NCBI GenBank assembly: GCA_001695595.3
Contig: MBPM02000087.1
Span: 124,001 to 188,000, forward strand
DNA from: Plasmopara viticola
Lineage: Eukaryota; Oomycota; Peronosporomycetes; Peronosporales; Peronosporaceae
Direction of reading: 5' to 3'
Length of the DNA: 64,000 nt
Below, piece by piece: positions 48,378 through 59,574 of the stretch. The notes beneath the pieces are model-generated. The model had not been told where the DNA came from and ran no database searches. It was given only the letters and a program-made list of their open reading frames with translations. A program made the position numbers and the translations under genes. Each line of letters opens with the position of its first letter. Positions within the stretch are counted from its first letter, which is position 1.

Positions 48378-50132
48378 TCAACTGCGCGGAGCCCTGCGCA
48401 TTTCATAAATAGCCAGCGTGGTCATCGTGGCGACAACGCATAGGCTTGCTGTAGCAACTGGAATCACAAGACTTGATAAGAAACGTGCGGCTTTGGTCTT
48501 CACTTGATCTTGCGGCGCGTTCTTTTGTATTGTTTGGTCTATCAAGGGCAAGGGATAGTCGCCGCGCGACGCTGATCCAGTTCTGGTACGCCGTGTGCGT
48601 TTATGTCGATTCATCGATCGAGAACGAGGAGGAGGGGACTGCACTTCGCTCCTTGTTGGATCTTGCCAACCTCCCACGCGATTTATGCCTCCTTTCATAG
48701 ATTTGCTTTGGTGCGTTAGCAGTGTAGAATTTCGCGACGTAGACCTCGTGTCGGAGCTTGCGTGGCTTCTTGCACTGGGTGTTGGAGAGTTTAAGGTCGA
48801 GGCAAGCGATCGTTGCGAGCGACAAACGTCACTTGGGATCCGGTCGAGGGTCAAGAGATCTGTTTTGCTTGGCAGTGAGCTGCTTCTATTGCTAGACAAC
48901 GCCATTGGGTCCGTGTCTCCCGACAGTGCAGTAGATCGCGTGCTCATCCAAGATCGGAGCACCTTTCGCTCCTCGTCGTGGTGGTTGCTGTCGCGAGGCC
49001 ATGAGACCGGCCAGTCACATTTGTCAATCTCATAGTCGTGGCTCTCATCGTCGAGAAAACTTGGCCCCGACGATGCTCGCGATCGAAAGGAATCATGCTG
49101 TCCCCACGACTTTGGTGCAACGTCGTCGTGCAACAATTGGTTCTCGTCGCTACAGCTACTATCGGGATTGCTAGTACTCCAACACTGGTCGGTGTCTGCA
49201 ACTGAAAGAGGCTCTAGTGTTGTCGGCCAGCCACTTGCATGACTTGTTTCAATGAGTCGGGGGTTAATTTGAAGCTCCTGTTTGGTCAAGATAAACTATG
49301 GACGGGAATGTGAGTACACCTCGCTAGACTTTAGAAATCTCTTTCAAGCACGAACCTCAATATCACTGAAAAGAATGTCTCGATATAGTACCATCAGTTG
49401 CAAGAGCTTCATTGCGACACCGTCCTGTCTTTCACTCTTTCGTGCCGTCTTTGCCGAACAACAAATATTAATACTACGAAAGGTAGAACCATACAAGTTG
49501 GTCGACTAGCTTACCATGTTGTCGAGTTCCGAGGAATCACTCAAGATATGATGGGCTTTCTCGCCTATTGTCTTCATCAGAGGTTGCGACTCACTCGTGA
49601 CCAAGGCCATAAGGTCCCACAATGCAAATAAACGAAGGAGACAATGCAGGACGTCCCGCTCGAGTTGAGCCAAGATGTCACGAATCGCAAGCAGCGTCGA
49701 CAGTGCTGGTGGAAGCGCCAGACTTTGTCGCATCATGACTTTCTTTTGTCGTGTGTAGAGGTCCACTGGCACTAAGGGACCCATGAGATTTCGAAAACTG
49801 ACGTCCAGAACTTCATTAAGGAGTCCGAGTTGATCGGCAATGGATTTTTGATCAATGCTAGACGTAAGGAGGTCGCGAGGACGTGAAAGTGCCCGCTCGT
49901 CTGCGTCATGGTTGTCGTTCTCCGTCGACGACGATGAAAAGCCTTGCCACTCGCCCCGTTCCTTTTGCACGCTTTCAAGAAGTGCAATGTAGAGAATCTT
50001 GGCGTGGCGCGTGACTGTACTGTCACGAGGCGTGTCGGAGCAATGGCCACAGCGGTTAATGACAGTGAAAAGGACGGAGGCTGTTGTACCCACCGACTGT
50101 ACGCAAGATCCGAACACGGTACTGCGTTGCAT
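48378..50132 (-). CDS. Unknown protein with C-terminal membrane anchor
   Basis: Two exons, 49515-50132 and 48378-49295, give 511 residues if joined at ATG|GTAAGC and CATAG|TTTATC (phase 0, intron 219 nt, longer than its neighbours). An alternative acceptor, AAACAG at 49282, also keeps the frame. The N-terminal 200 residues are largely helical with two Leu-rich segments (LSTLLAIRDILAQLERDVL and HCLLRLFALWDLMALV). The middle is Ser-, Arg- and Asp-rich and probably disordered. Near the end a basic patch precedes one membrane helix (about residues 475-500) and a short RRAPRS tail, as in tail-anchored proteins. I do not recognise the family. Two separate genes are possible but less likely, as the downstream part has no good ATG. 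Confidence 0.6.
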
Positions 50133-51512
50133 CGGCGGCTTTGATCAATGCTAAAATCGGGTGGCAATCCGTTCCTTTAATCGTCAACTGAAGCGTAATA
50201 GAAAGCAAGAATAGTAAAGATTTTGGACTGACACTGGTGTGCTGTGCGAAGTGGATCTTCGCGACTATACAGAAAAGAGTAATTTATGTGAGGGCCAGCC
50301 AATCACGTCAGTTTAAGTAAGAAATTTGCAGAGTGCGGTAAGACGCATTCTTCTGGAGCGGTTATGGGTGTCAACACCGCAAACAGGCACGACCAAGAGC
50401 TAAAACACTTGAAAATGAGGATGCTAATCTTCTAGCAAAAGTTCAAGTAGTTATGCGTGCTTTTGTAAATGCTGTAATTTAAACATTTACTATTGCAAAA
50501 GGATTATCTGCGAAGCACCGACTTATTCGAGATCACCATTAGCGCTTTTGTACAGTTCATGACTGACACTTTTCGCAAACCATTGGGGTACTGCCACATA
50601 GGTAGGTTTTGATAAGGGAAAATATAAGCATACTTTTCGGTTTCGACGGTTTCTACAAGTAATAACTTTTTCAATAAAATGTCGAATGGTTTAATCCATT
50701 TTCACAATGTCGGTATCGAAAAATCTTCCATGCAACTAAAACATGTGAAAAAAAGATTTGCTTGCTTGTAACCTGTCTGGGTATAACTCCGCTGTTCGCG
50801 CGTGCAATTTTGACGTCCGATCATGCCCTTTGCAGCTTGACCAAAGACTGATCCATATGTTTATCATATATGGTAATTGTGTACCTTTGCAGAATATACT
50901 ATTCTTATTATGACGAATACCTAATGATGACCATGATAACTTCAATGTGTCAGTACCATCTGAGGTGATCGACATATATCCGGCCTGATGTTATAATGGA
51001 GCGATTATTTCCGACGACTGCAATGTGCATGGAGCAAACATTACGACGTCGCCGTCTGAATGCGATGAGAAGTCTCTTGTTTGCTTTTGGCATTCAGTGT
51101 CAAGCTTTTTCCAACAATAACTCCTGTTCATTTTACAAAATTGCTCGCCTTAATACACAATCGTGGGAGCTACTGAGCGCCTGCACGTCTTGTTTGTGTT
51201 TCTGCCGCCGAACGCGATGCATCAACTACACCATCTCGATGTTGTTACGGTTGCCACACTCGAAGACGAGTATAAACATCTGATCACAAAGAAATGAATA
51301 TCCACTATTGCGATTAAAACTGCGCTATCTCATTGCAATGTTTGTAAATAATAACAATTGGCCGCCACATAAATTGAAGATTGTAATGAAAGCGACTTTT
51401 CGATCTGGAAAAAAAATTGTTTATAAGAGATTTTACTCACAATGGACAAACACCTCGTGTCAGTTCTATAATAAATCCTGTCAGTTCTATTGTGTTGAGC
51501 TTTCGAAAATAA
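50133..51512. other. Intergenic, no gene seen
   Basis: AT-rich sequence with only short frames. A tandem pair, GTCAGTTCTAT, occurs at 51460-51490 just beyond the end of the ankyrin gene. Nothing else could be named. Confidence 0.5.
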
Positions 51513-53912
51513 TCAATTAGATTCCTCTAGTGCTTTTGACGCAGACATCGCGGCGGTAGATAGTCGTGTGCTTGTCTGGATCGCTGTGCTTCCACTTGAA
51601 AGTTGCTGAGCAGAGTAGCTCGTTTGGAGCAGGGCATGAAGATCATCGACATTCCGTCGGCGCTCTGCAAAGTGCAGCGCCGAGCCTCCCACGCGCGCAC
51701 CATAGCGTAAAAGCAGTTGTGCAATACTAGCATTCCCCACAATAACCGCGGCATCCAATGGGCTGGCACCGTTGTACTTTGACACTGTAGCACTTGCACC
51801 ACAGAGTAGCAACATCTCCACGACAGACTCGTGGTTTCGGTGAACGGCTACAAACAGGGCCGTCGCACCACTCACTGTCTGAGTGTCGCGGGCTGCACCG
51901 GCATCCAATAGGCTTTGCACCACTTCGACGTGCCCTTCTTCACTAGCAATGTATAGAGCGGTGAGTCCCGATCGAGTCTGATCATTCAAACGCGCTCCGT
52001 AACAAAGCAACGTTTGCAACACGGCCTTCCTTCCCATGCGTGCAGCAATGTGTAGCGCCGTCGACAAGTCATTCATCTTTGTATGGACGTCCGCTCCTGC
52101 GTGAACTAGCATTTGCACAATCTGACTGTGTCCTTCCTGAGCCGCAATGTACAGGCAAGACACGCCGCCTTGTGGACGACGAAAAGTCGGATCAGCGCCA
52201 CGTTCGAGGAGGAACGACACAATGTCTTGATATCCCATTTGACATGCCAAGTAGAGCGGAGATACATTTTCATTCATGAGAATGTTGGCATGGAGCTCAG
52301 TGAGGAGCAAAAGATCAGAGACCACAATCAAGTGGCCCCCTTCGCATGCCAGGAACAAAGCTTGGATTAATTGCTGCTCCCTAGCAAGATGTCGAACCTG
52401 GGGATCCCCCTCAGCCTGCCTGTCGGCAGCTAAAAGTCGTAGTACGATCGACCGATGGCCATTCTTGGCAGCAGCACACAAGGCAATCGCACCACCTACA
52501 GTCGTACAATCCCTGCGTACATTAGCGTCAAGCAGTATGTCGACCAAAGTATCCCAACCATGTTCACTGGCCTGATAAAGAGGGGTCGCTAAATTCAAGG
52601 ATCGAGTATTGACGTTGGCCCCGGCTCGCATCAGCAGTCGTGTGGCCTCTGTAAGTCCATTGGCAGCTGCAATACTTAAAGGGGTGTGCCCGTCGGCATC
52701 CGTGTTCTCCAAATCGAATGCAGTGTCATTGCGTCCTGCTGCTAATATAGTAGACAAAAGACGTGTGTTCCCACGCGCGCACGCGTACAGCAGTGGTGAA
52801 ACAAACGCCAGCCTGTCTTCCGTGTCATCAACCGCTTCGCCATGACCCGTTAAAAGCAAGGGAAGGTCAAGCAGCGCCCGCGGGCCACTTGCAATCAAAG
52901 TACGTTCAAAGACTCGTCCTTTTCTTTCACGTCGACGGCAGCACCAGTGTGCAAATTTATCGAGAACAGTGGTGAGCAATGGCGAGTCCACAACTTCATT
53001 GCTCACTAGTAGTTGCAATTCACGCAAAAGAGGATTCAAAGCCGGGTTCAGCTGGAAAAACGCCCGATGCGCTGGGGTATGCAAAGCACTAAGATGTCGA
53101 AGCGTTGGAAAGTGGTCTTCAACGCGCGAGATAAAGGCTCGAGTGACGCTAGTGTCGTCGAAATTGAGAGTAGTCAGCGAAGGGTGCGATCCGGTCACTT
53201 GTTGCAATGGCGAAAGGTGAGCAGCAAAGAGGTCGCCCGTCACTCGTTTGCAACGGCGCACAGACACGGAGCGCAGTCGAAGCGACTGGGCGTTGAGTAT
53301 GGCAAGCACGCCAAAATCCGAAATCTCTTGACAGTCATCCGCGACGATTTCTTCCATGTGGGACCAAAAGCACGACGTGAGCACGAGCAAATCGCGATCA
53401 AGTAACGAGCGTTGACCCGACAGATCGAGACGACGGACGCGGCGATAAGTTGTAAGCACTCGTTGACACACGCGATCGAGCGTGTGCGTGCACACTGGTG
53501 AGGTAGGAAACGACAAGTCTAATCGGTCCAAGTCCAACGTTTGCACTCGACGTTGCCACGATCGATTGGTTTGTCGTACAAGTTGATGCTCACGTACATT
53601 GAGGAAGGAAAGGATAAAGCACAAGAGCGCTTCTTCTTTCAAAGCAGTCTCCAAATCACCACTCTTCCGCGGACAAGTGAGCGGTGACGTATGCGAGAAC
53701 GCAAGATGGGAAGCATTCGAAAGGAACGTGGCCTTGACCTGAATTGCCGACTGTACCGTGCGGCACAACACTCGGTGCTTCCATGCTCGTTCAAGGTAGT
53801 CGTGGCTAGCGACCGCAGTGGTAGCACTCGTAGCAAGTCCACCGTCGGTCGAAAGCGCGTTGTCGTTGCGAAGTGCAGAAACGGCGTGCAAGTTCTGGAA
53901 CGAGCGCTTCAT
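51513..53912 (-). CDS. F-box-like / leucine-rich / ankyrin-repeat protein
   Basis: A single exon encodes 799 residues from the ATG at 53912 (the frame runs 13 codons further to a GTG). Residues 92-120 resemble an F-box (EEALLCFILSFLNVREHQLV), followed by leucine-rich segments at about 150-300 (for example RRLDLSGQRSLLDRDLLVL). From about 375 to 770 there are ten or more ankyrin repeats with clear cores such as GHTPLSIAAANGLTEATRLL and SGLTALYIASEEGHVEVVQ. The tail is Ser- and Thr-rich. By family logic it could be a substrate receptor of an SCF ubiquitin ligase, with the ankyrins or leucine-rich part binding targets; that role is inferred. F-box and ankyrin repeats in one protein are uncommon in animals and fungi. 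Confidence 0.85.
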   Translation of the reverse strand: MKRSFQNLHAVSALRNDNALSTDGGLATSATTAVASHDYLERAWKHRVLCRTVQSAIQVKATFLSNASHLAFSHTSPLTCPRKSGDLETALKEEALLCFILSFLNVREHQLVRQTNRSWQRRVQTLDLDRLDLSFPTSPVCTHTLDRVCQRVLTTYRRVRRLDLSGQRSLLDRDLLVLTSCFWSHMEEIVADDCQEISDFGVLAILNAQSLRLRSVSVRRCKRVTGDLFAAHLSPLQQVTGSHPSLTTLNFDDTSVTRAFISRVEDHFPTLRHLSALHTPAHRAFFQLNPALNPLLRELQLLVSNEVVDSPLLTTVLDKFAHWCCRRRERKGRVFERTLIASGPRALLDLPLLLTGHGEAVDDTEDRLAFVSPLLYACARGNTRLLSTILAAGRNDTAFDLENTDADGHTPLSIAAANGLTEATRLLMRAGANVNTRSLNLATPLYQASEHGWDTLVDILLDANVRRDCTTVGGAIALCAAAKNGHRSIVLRLLAADRQAEGDPQVRHLAREQQLIQALFLACEGGHLIVVSDLLLLTELHANILMNENVSPLYLACQMGYQDIVSFLLERGADPTFRRPQGGVSCLYIAAQEGHSQIVQMLVHAGADVHTKMNDLSTALHIAARMGRKAVLQTLLCYGARLNDQTRSGLTALYIASEEGHVEVVQSLLDAGAARDTQTVSGATALFVAVHRNHESVVEMLLLCGASATVSKYNGASPLDAAVIVGNASIAQLLLRYGARVGGSALHFAERRRNVDDLHALLQTSYSAQQLSSGSTAIQTSTRLSTAAMSASKALEESN

Positions 53913-55181
53913 CGTGTCTTGCTCGTCGGAGTTGAAGAATCGATTTGTCACAGGACCAAGAGCCAGCCGGCTGGACAGATGGAGAAGGTTTCACGCCCGA
54001 GAGAGTGAAGTGTGAAAGTGGCGAGATGGAAGGCTGAAGACTTTGAATAGGGCCAGGTCAGAGCGATTCCTCGATTGTCTAAGCAAGGCTTTCGTTTTTT
54101 GATTGCATCAAGAGCACTTTTGAAGGAGAAGATTGATAGATAGCTCACGAGAGCTCACGTGCGCCTCTTTCCTGCAGAGAGGGGCAGGGCACAAGGTTCG
54201 AGGTGCAGATTACATTACTCGCTCAGACTATTCATAAACTTTAGTCTGAGCCTTTGCTCTAAAAATACATAATATTTTCGAATCCGCTTAATCTAGCATT
54301 GAAGATCTTATGCGTTTACTAATTATCTCAAGTTTATCGAGATGGCGTTAAGAGGTGCAACCATTACGAACATTTTTTTTGACTAGCTTACGAGGTTTTC
54401 GGCATCAGTCAACAAAAAATGTGGGTTTTGCCAATTTGCCCTAAGCCGAGTATCTAGGGATAGAAAATAATAATAGTCTCAATAAGAGGCAAGAGATGTA
54501 TTGCTTTTTACCGGTAGAAGCTGTAAACAATTTATTTATAACTTTTTAGAGTACCTATGCCTAGAGATTTTATAAATCTACGATAAGTGGGGCTTTCTTA
54601 ACCGCTTACATATAAACTTCTGAAACAATTATTTTGCTGATATGCAATACTGACCAACATAGCTGCAACTACAGAAAGCTGAAGTAGGACTCGCGCAGTG
54701 CTTGCGCACTCAAGTTGCAAAACTTTTTGTACTGCATTGCCTTGACCATCACTTCAACAGAAGTATCTGTTACTTCATAAATGCGATACTTCTCTTAAGC
54801 CTTATCAGTATTTGATACCGTAATGGCTTACGGCTTTTTTTTTCAATGCACGTCGACATTTGTATTCCTCTGACCGAAAATAGAGGGCTGCCATACAAAT
54901 TACAGCGTAATTTACGACACATAGTGATAAAAAGAGTGGTCGTTTATTTCTGGACAGAGGATGCACAAAAACTTTTATACCACCATAGCCACGCTCAATA
55001 AAACATCGTGTTAACGACAGACCAAACCTGATTGTATCATTCCAATTATGGTCTTTTAATCATAAAGTTGGGCATCCGTAAATAAAATCCAACTCTCTTT
55101 TTCTCTCTGACTCACTAACCCTCCCTCTAAAATGCCTACCCTTACTTCAGCATCACATTCGACTACCAATCCGTCGCGATC
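53913..55181. other. Divergent intergenic region
   Basis: Holds the 5' ends of the ankyrin gene (minus) and the condensin gene (plus). A long CT-rich stretch at 55090-55135 and the CTTCAGCATCACATTCGAC sequence at 55146-55164 directly precede the condensin ATG and may contain its start of transcription. No other gene is seen. Confidence 0.45.
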
Positions 55182-58099
55182 ATGGAGGCGACAGGCGTGA
55201 AGCTAAAGAGCGACGTTGAGAGCGACGTCGAGCAGTACGCGATCACAGAAGATGAGGAAGAAACAAAGGAGAAGCCATATGCCACACTGGACTCGTCCAA
55301 GCGCGTCTCTACGAAACGCAAGCGCTCTCCATCGCAGCCTGACGAGGAAGAGACTGCCCGTCGCCGTCGACGCCGTTCGTTAGTGTACCAAGCGCGTCGA
55401 CGCTCGCTCACCCCGAGTGAAAAGAAAGCCAGTGCCGCAGCTCAGACAAGTGGCACCGGCACTGCGGCTCCAGCACGTAGCAAGCAGTACATTAGTGACA
55501 TGTACTCGACCATCATTAAAATGTCGTCGGAAAATGTAGCGTGGGATTCTACTTCAGAGGGACCTTGGGAGTCAGCGCGACTAATGGCCTTGTTGTCTGT
55601 AGAAAATCAACGTCAAGAACTCGTGGTCGCTCCATCTCATTGACCACATGGACGACATTCTCGCCGCGTCGAAACGACGGGCCGCCGACGGCGAAGCGGA
55701 CGACGACACGTATAATTTTCAAAAAGCAAGCTGCACGTTGGACGCGAGTATCAAGATTTACGCCTACCGCGTGGACGATACGTGGAATTCGTCGTACAAG
55801 ATTCTAGAAAATCTCTCGCGCACGGAACAGACGCAGGGGAGCGAGCACGAGGACGGCGAGCGGAAAAGCGCGAGGCGCAAGACGAGCAAGACGCATGCCC
55901 GTACGATCGAAAAGCATGTGCACCACTTGAATTTAAAAGGGTACGACGTCGAGTGCGACGCGGACCCGTTGTTTCATAAAATGTCCCAGTCGTTTGACGA
56001 AGGCGGGGCGAAAGGCATGTTGTTGGCGAATCTAAGTGTCTACGATGGCTGCAAGATCTTGTTGAATTCGTCAGACGTGAGTGCCGTGACGCGAAAACCG
56101 ATGCGGGAAGTTGCCGTCGAGTCTCGAGCAAAGGAGAAAAAGGTGGCGTCTGGGGGTGGGAAGGAGCAGAGGGACGTGGCGACGATAGAGAAGGATGCGG
56201 ATTGTGATGGAAAGAATGGAGGTCTTGGAGAGGATGGGATAGCAGTGAAGGATTTGGGTACAGGACTGGAAAACGAAGCCGTGCAAGCCATGAAAGAGAT
56301 TGGAGGCGACCGGCAGGCGGCTACGACTGATCGGATCAGCTTGTCGGTCTTTGGGACTCTGTCTTGTATTGGTCGGGACGTCCACGATCTGAAAGTGTGT
56401 CCCCCGTTGCACCGAATGTACGACCAGCTGGACGAGTATTACGGAGACGAAGCTCGTCACAAACTTGGTTTTCGCAATGAATTTTTACTGAAAACCCCAG
56501 TCAAAGGACAGCGCCAAGTGGTGGCCAAGCAAAGTGACGTGAGTCGAAATTTGGCTGGCAGTTTGGAAGAGGCTCGAGAAGCCGATTCGGACGGAGAAGA
56601 GGCACACGACGACGGTGCAGTCGCTTTCGAGGTTGACAATGCCAATGTCGACGATGATGCCGACGGAGGTGGCGATGACTCTCTTGGAGACGGCGACAAT
56701 GTTGTCGAGGTTGAGACGATTGCTGACGATGAGAATATGGAAAACGACACGAATGTGGTCGACTTGGCTGGAAGGGACGATGAAGATGGGGGGCAACTTG
56801 ACGATAACACGGACGAGAGTCCTCACGCTCTTGATAAGGAATCGTCCCTGACGTCAAGTGCTGCTGACTTTTTCCGTGCCAAGGGTAGCGAAAACATGCC
56901 GGAAAATCACGAAAACCACCTTTTCTCGCAAATGATCGAGTCGGCTATGCTTCGATCTGCAGCGTTGGAAGACGAACAGAGTGGCGACGTCGAGGACGGC
57001 AAGAACGATTACTCGTACTTTGACGTGAAACTGCTTCGAAATTGGGCCGGTCCTGGCCACTGGAAGTTCCCAGCCGTGCGTAAAGTGCAAATGAAGCAAC
57101 GGGTCAAGGAAGAGGCCGAAAAGGACGTTCTTGAAGTTGATGAAGACGCCATTGCTATGAAAGCAGAGCTGCCAGTGCTTTCGATGGATCGTGGTCGGAA
57201 AGGCAGCACTGCGGGCGTGGACAAGAAGGCAAGTAGTTTGGTCGATTTCTTTAGCGAGGAGCCCGATTTGTCAAGATTTAAGGCTCCAACGGTCTCATCG
57301 AGTTTGGAGATTCCAACAGGAACGTTGAAGAAACAATCGGCAAACGCGTCTGATCTCGTCTTGCCTGTGGACATGCACATCGAGCTGAGTCTGTTTTTCC
57401 GTCACTTTTTGAAGGAAAAGAGTCGTTTTTTTCGAAAACGTGTCGGTGGAGTGGATGGTGTCCACCGGGAAGGCGTCAAGGCCGAGATCTTGGAATGTAA
57501 GGCAGACAGTGGCCATCCTGCCAATGATGTAGACCAAGACGCGCCGCTCACTTATAATGACGACGGCGGCTTTGAACCTGATTACGATGACGAAGTGGAG
57601 AGCACGATTGGGGCAGGGCCCGCAACGCTGTATTCAGTGGAAGGGCTGGTTCAAGCCGACCGCGTCGTGGAGAAGATTGGAGTGCATTACGAGCGTTTTG
57701 CCAAGCGGGTGGATGTGAAGAAGCTCAAGGGTAGTATCTGGGATCATTTGGAAAGACGCATCGGCCCAAGTAAGAAACCCCACACCGACCGATCCGTCGG
57801 TGCTGAGGCTCCCATTGCGAGTGGAAAACGTCCGCGTGAATTCTTGAGAGATGACGATGGCGAGGAGTGTGCAACGAACTTTGCGAGCGTGGTGGAGAAC
57901 GTGGCTACCAAGGTACATTGGCTCTGGCGTCTTTTGTAGACGGTTGAGGGAATGAAAGGGTATGTGTGTTGATGTGTAGGTGCCGTCGAACGTCACTGTC
58001 TCCTTTTACTTCATTTGCGTGTTGCACCTCGCGAATGAAAAGGGGCTCGAGTTAGTTGGCCAAGACCATCTCTGCAACTTTCAGATTCGGAAAGAATGA
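55182..58099 (+). CDS. CAPH: Condensin complex subunit 2 (CAP-H / Barren kleisin)
   Basis: CAP-H is the kleisin that bridges the SMC2-SMC4 heads of condensin I and recruits the HEAT subunits during chromosome condensation. Three exons, 55182-55535, 55603-57912 and 57980-58099, separated by two 67-nt introns, give 927 residues. The N-terminal SMC-binding helices include SSEN|KINVKNSWSLHLIDHMDD across intron 1, and TLDASIKIYAYRVDD follows, as in Barren proteins. The middle is long and very acidic. FFS-type and NWAGPGHWKFP motifs are present, and the last exon restores the conserved winged-helix end (VSFYFICVLHLANEKGLEL). Ending at the in-frame stop inside intron 2 would lose that domain. The gene is convergent with the next, 145 bases apart. 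Confidence 0.95.
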
Positions 58100-58244
58100 T
58101 CCTGGAGTCAAGATGGAGGAGTGGTAAAGGACACGACACGTGACGAAAGCGGAGTAGAGCTCAGGACCGTCCAAGCGGCGGCTACCAAAGTGTACATTGT
58201 CGTTGTGTAGTGTTTCAATAGATAAAGCAGCTGCACTAAACTCG

Positions 58245-59507
58245 CTACAGTCTCCACCCGCGCGCAGGGCCTTTTCTTGCTGCACTTGCTGAGCTCCTCG
58301 AGTCGTCGAAAGCCTCGCTCTCGACGTCCGAGGTGGCTCCAACGTCACTCAAGAGTCTCTTCGTCTCTGACTGCAGCTTCTCTGTCACCTGTGCTGCCTT
58401 GTATTTCGTTTTCGTCACCATAGTCGCTGCACCAGGTTTAAACGAAGTCGGGAGGACCACGGGCATCACCTCGTTAAAGTCCCGCACCGCGTCTTCGAAC
58501 GCCAGGTGGTCGGCCAGGATATTCGTCCGTAGCGCTGCGTTGCCGTGGACGTACAGGTCGTACGGGAAGGCGCGATGGTGGGCGAGCGCGACGCCAAACA
58601 TTTCAAAGCAAATGAGGAGGTTTTGAATGCCCGTGGTCACGTTCTCGACGCTCCAGGACCCAACGTCGTGCAAGACTTCAAAGCGCGAGAGGAACGCGAG
58701 GACGAGGCTTTGCCAAAACGAGAGGAACAGGACGGCTTTGATGCAGAGAAACTTGGGCATGGGGTGGAACGGCGCGAGGGGCGATTGGAGTGCCTTGTAG
58801 AACAAGACCAAGTAGTAAAAGGCGTACGTGATGGACGCATTGACGACAAAACTCGTGTACAAGTAGCCACGGGTCGCACGAAAGTCGCCGGGATCGTACA
58901 GGCCGTTGAGGTGCAAGACAATGGCCACGAGCGCCATGGTCGGTTTCACGACGACGAACTGCATGGTGGCCATTTTGCAGTCGCGCAAGAAGGTCGGGCC
59001 CAGGTGAATGGGCTTGGCCCACGTGTTCACGGGCCACGGATGGTCGAGATCCGGGAGTGGCTTGACCATTGCCACCATGCGTTCCTTGCTCCCTTGGCTC
59101 AAGTAGGCAATCAAGAGCGCGAGAAAGAGGTAGATGACGTACCCTTCGTACGAGTCGCGCATGAGATCGAGGTACAGCGCCGCGTCCTTGAAGCGAAGAC
59201 TGAGCCACGAGTCCGTCGCGTAGATGGGGACCATCCACAAGATGCCGACAATCTACATGGTGCACAGCGTCAGCTTGGTTGCGAGCGTCTGGTTTTTATT
59301 TCGAGTGACGAGACGCACTACCTTGCTCTGCACGTTGGGTTGCGTAAAGTGCTGGAGATGGCCACGGATCAAGAGCGCGGACACGACGATGGACGCAGCG
59401 ACAAAGACGCCAGCGACGGCCCATACGATGCGCTGGACCTCGCGCTCAGGGGCGGCCAGGGCATCGGCAGGCGCCCAGAAGTGCGTCGATCCATGGAAAG
59501 AGCTCAT
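58245..59507 (-). CDS. TMEM184 / OSTalpha family membrane protein
   Basis: Two exons, 59322-59507 and 58245-59252, joined across a 69-nt intron, give 397 residues. The junction restores the family signature ILWMVPIYATDSWLSL. About seven membrane helices follow, with the YEGYVIYLFLALL helix and its Glu, the PTMALVAIVL helix, YYLVLFYKAL and the PKFLCIKAVLFLSFWQS block, all typical of organic solute transporter alpha/TMEM184 proteins. The last 100 residues are cytosolic and Ser-rich. Related proteins act in membrane transport or vacuole/endosome signalling; the substrate here is unknown. It shares a 67-bp divergent promoter with the next gene. Confidence 0.9.
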
Positions 59508-59574
59508 GAAGATTTTACAATAACATGGGGCAATATAATATTATTCTTTTCATATTGGCATTCTCATTTAGAAG
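59508..59574. promoter_or_regulatory. 67-bp shared divergent promoter
   Basis: Only 67 bases separate the ATG codons of two divergent genes. The segment is AT-rich and contains TTCTCATTTAG at 59561-59571, resembling the oomycete initiator (core TCATT followed by pyrimidines), only a few bases before the rightward ATG at 59575. Both promoters must therefore overlap, or one must start inside the neighbouring gene. Confidence 0.5.

Noticed and set aside
56457..56857. Overlapping minus-strand frames inside the condensin gene
   Set aside because: Ser- and His-rich shadows of the acidic part of CAP-H; no independent domain or splice signals.
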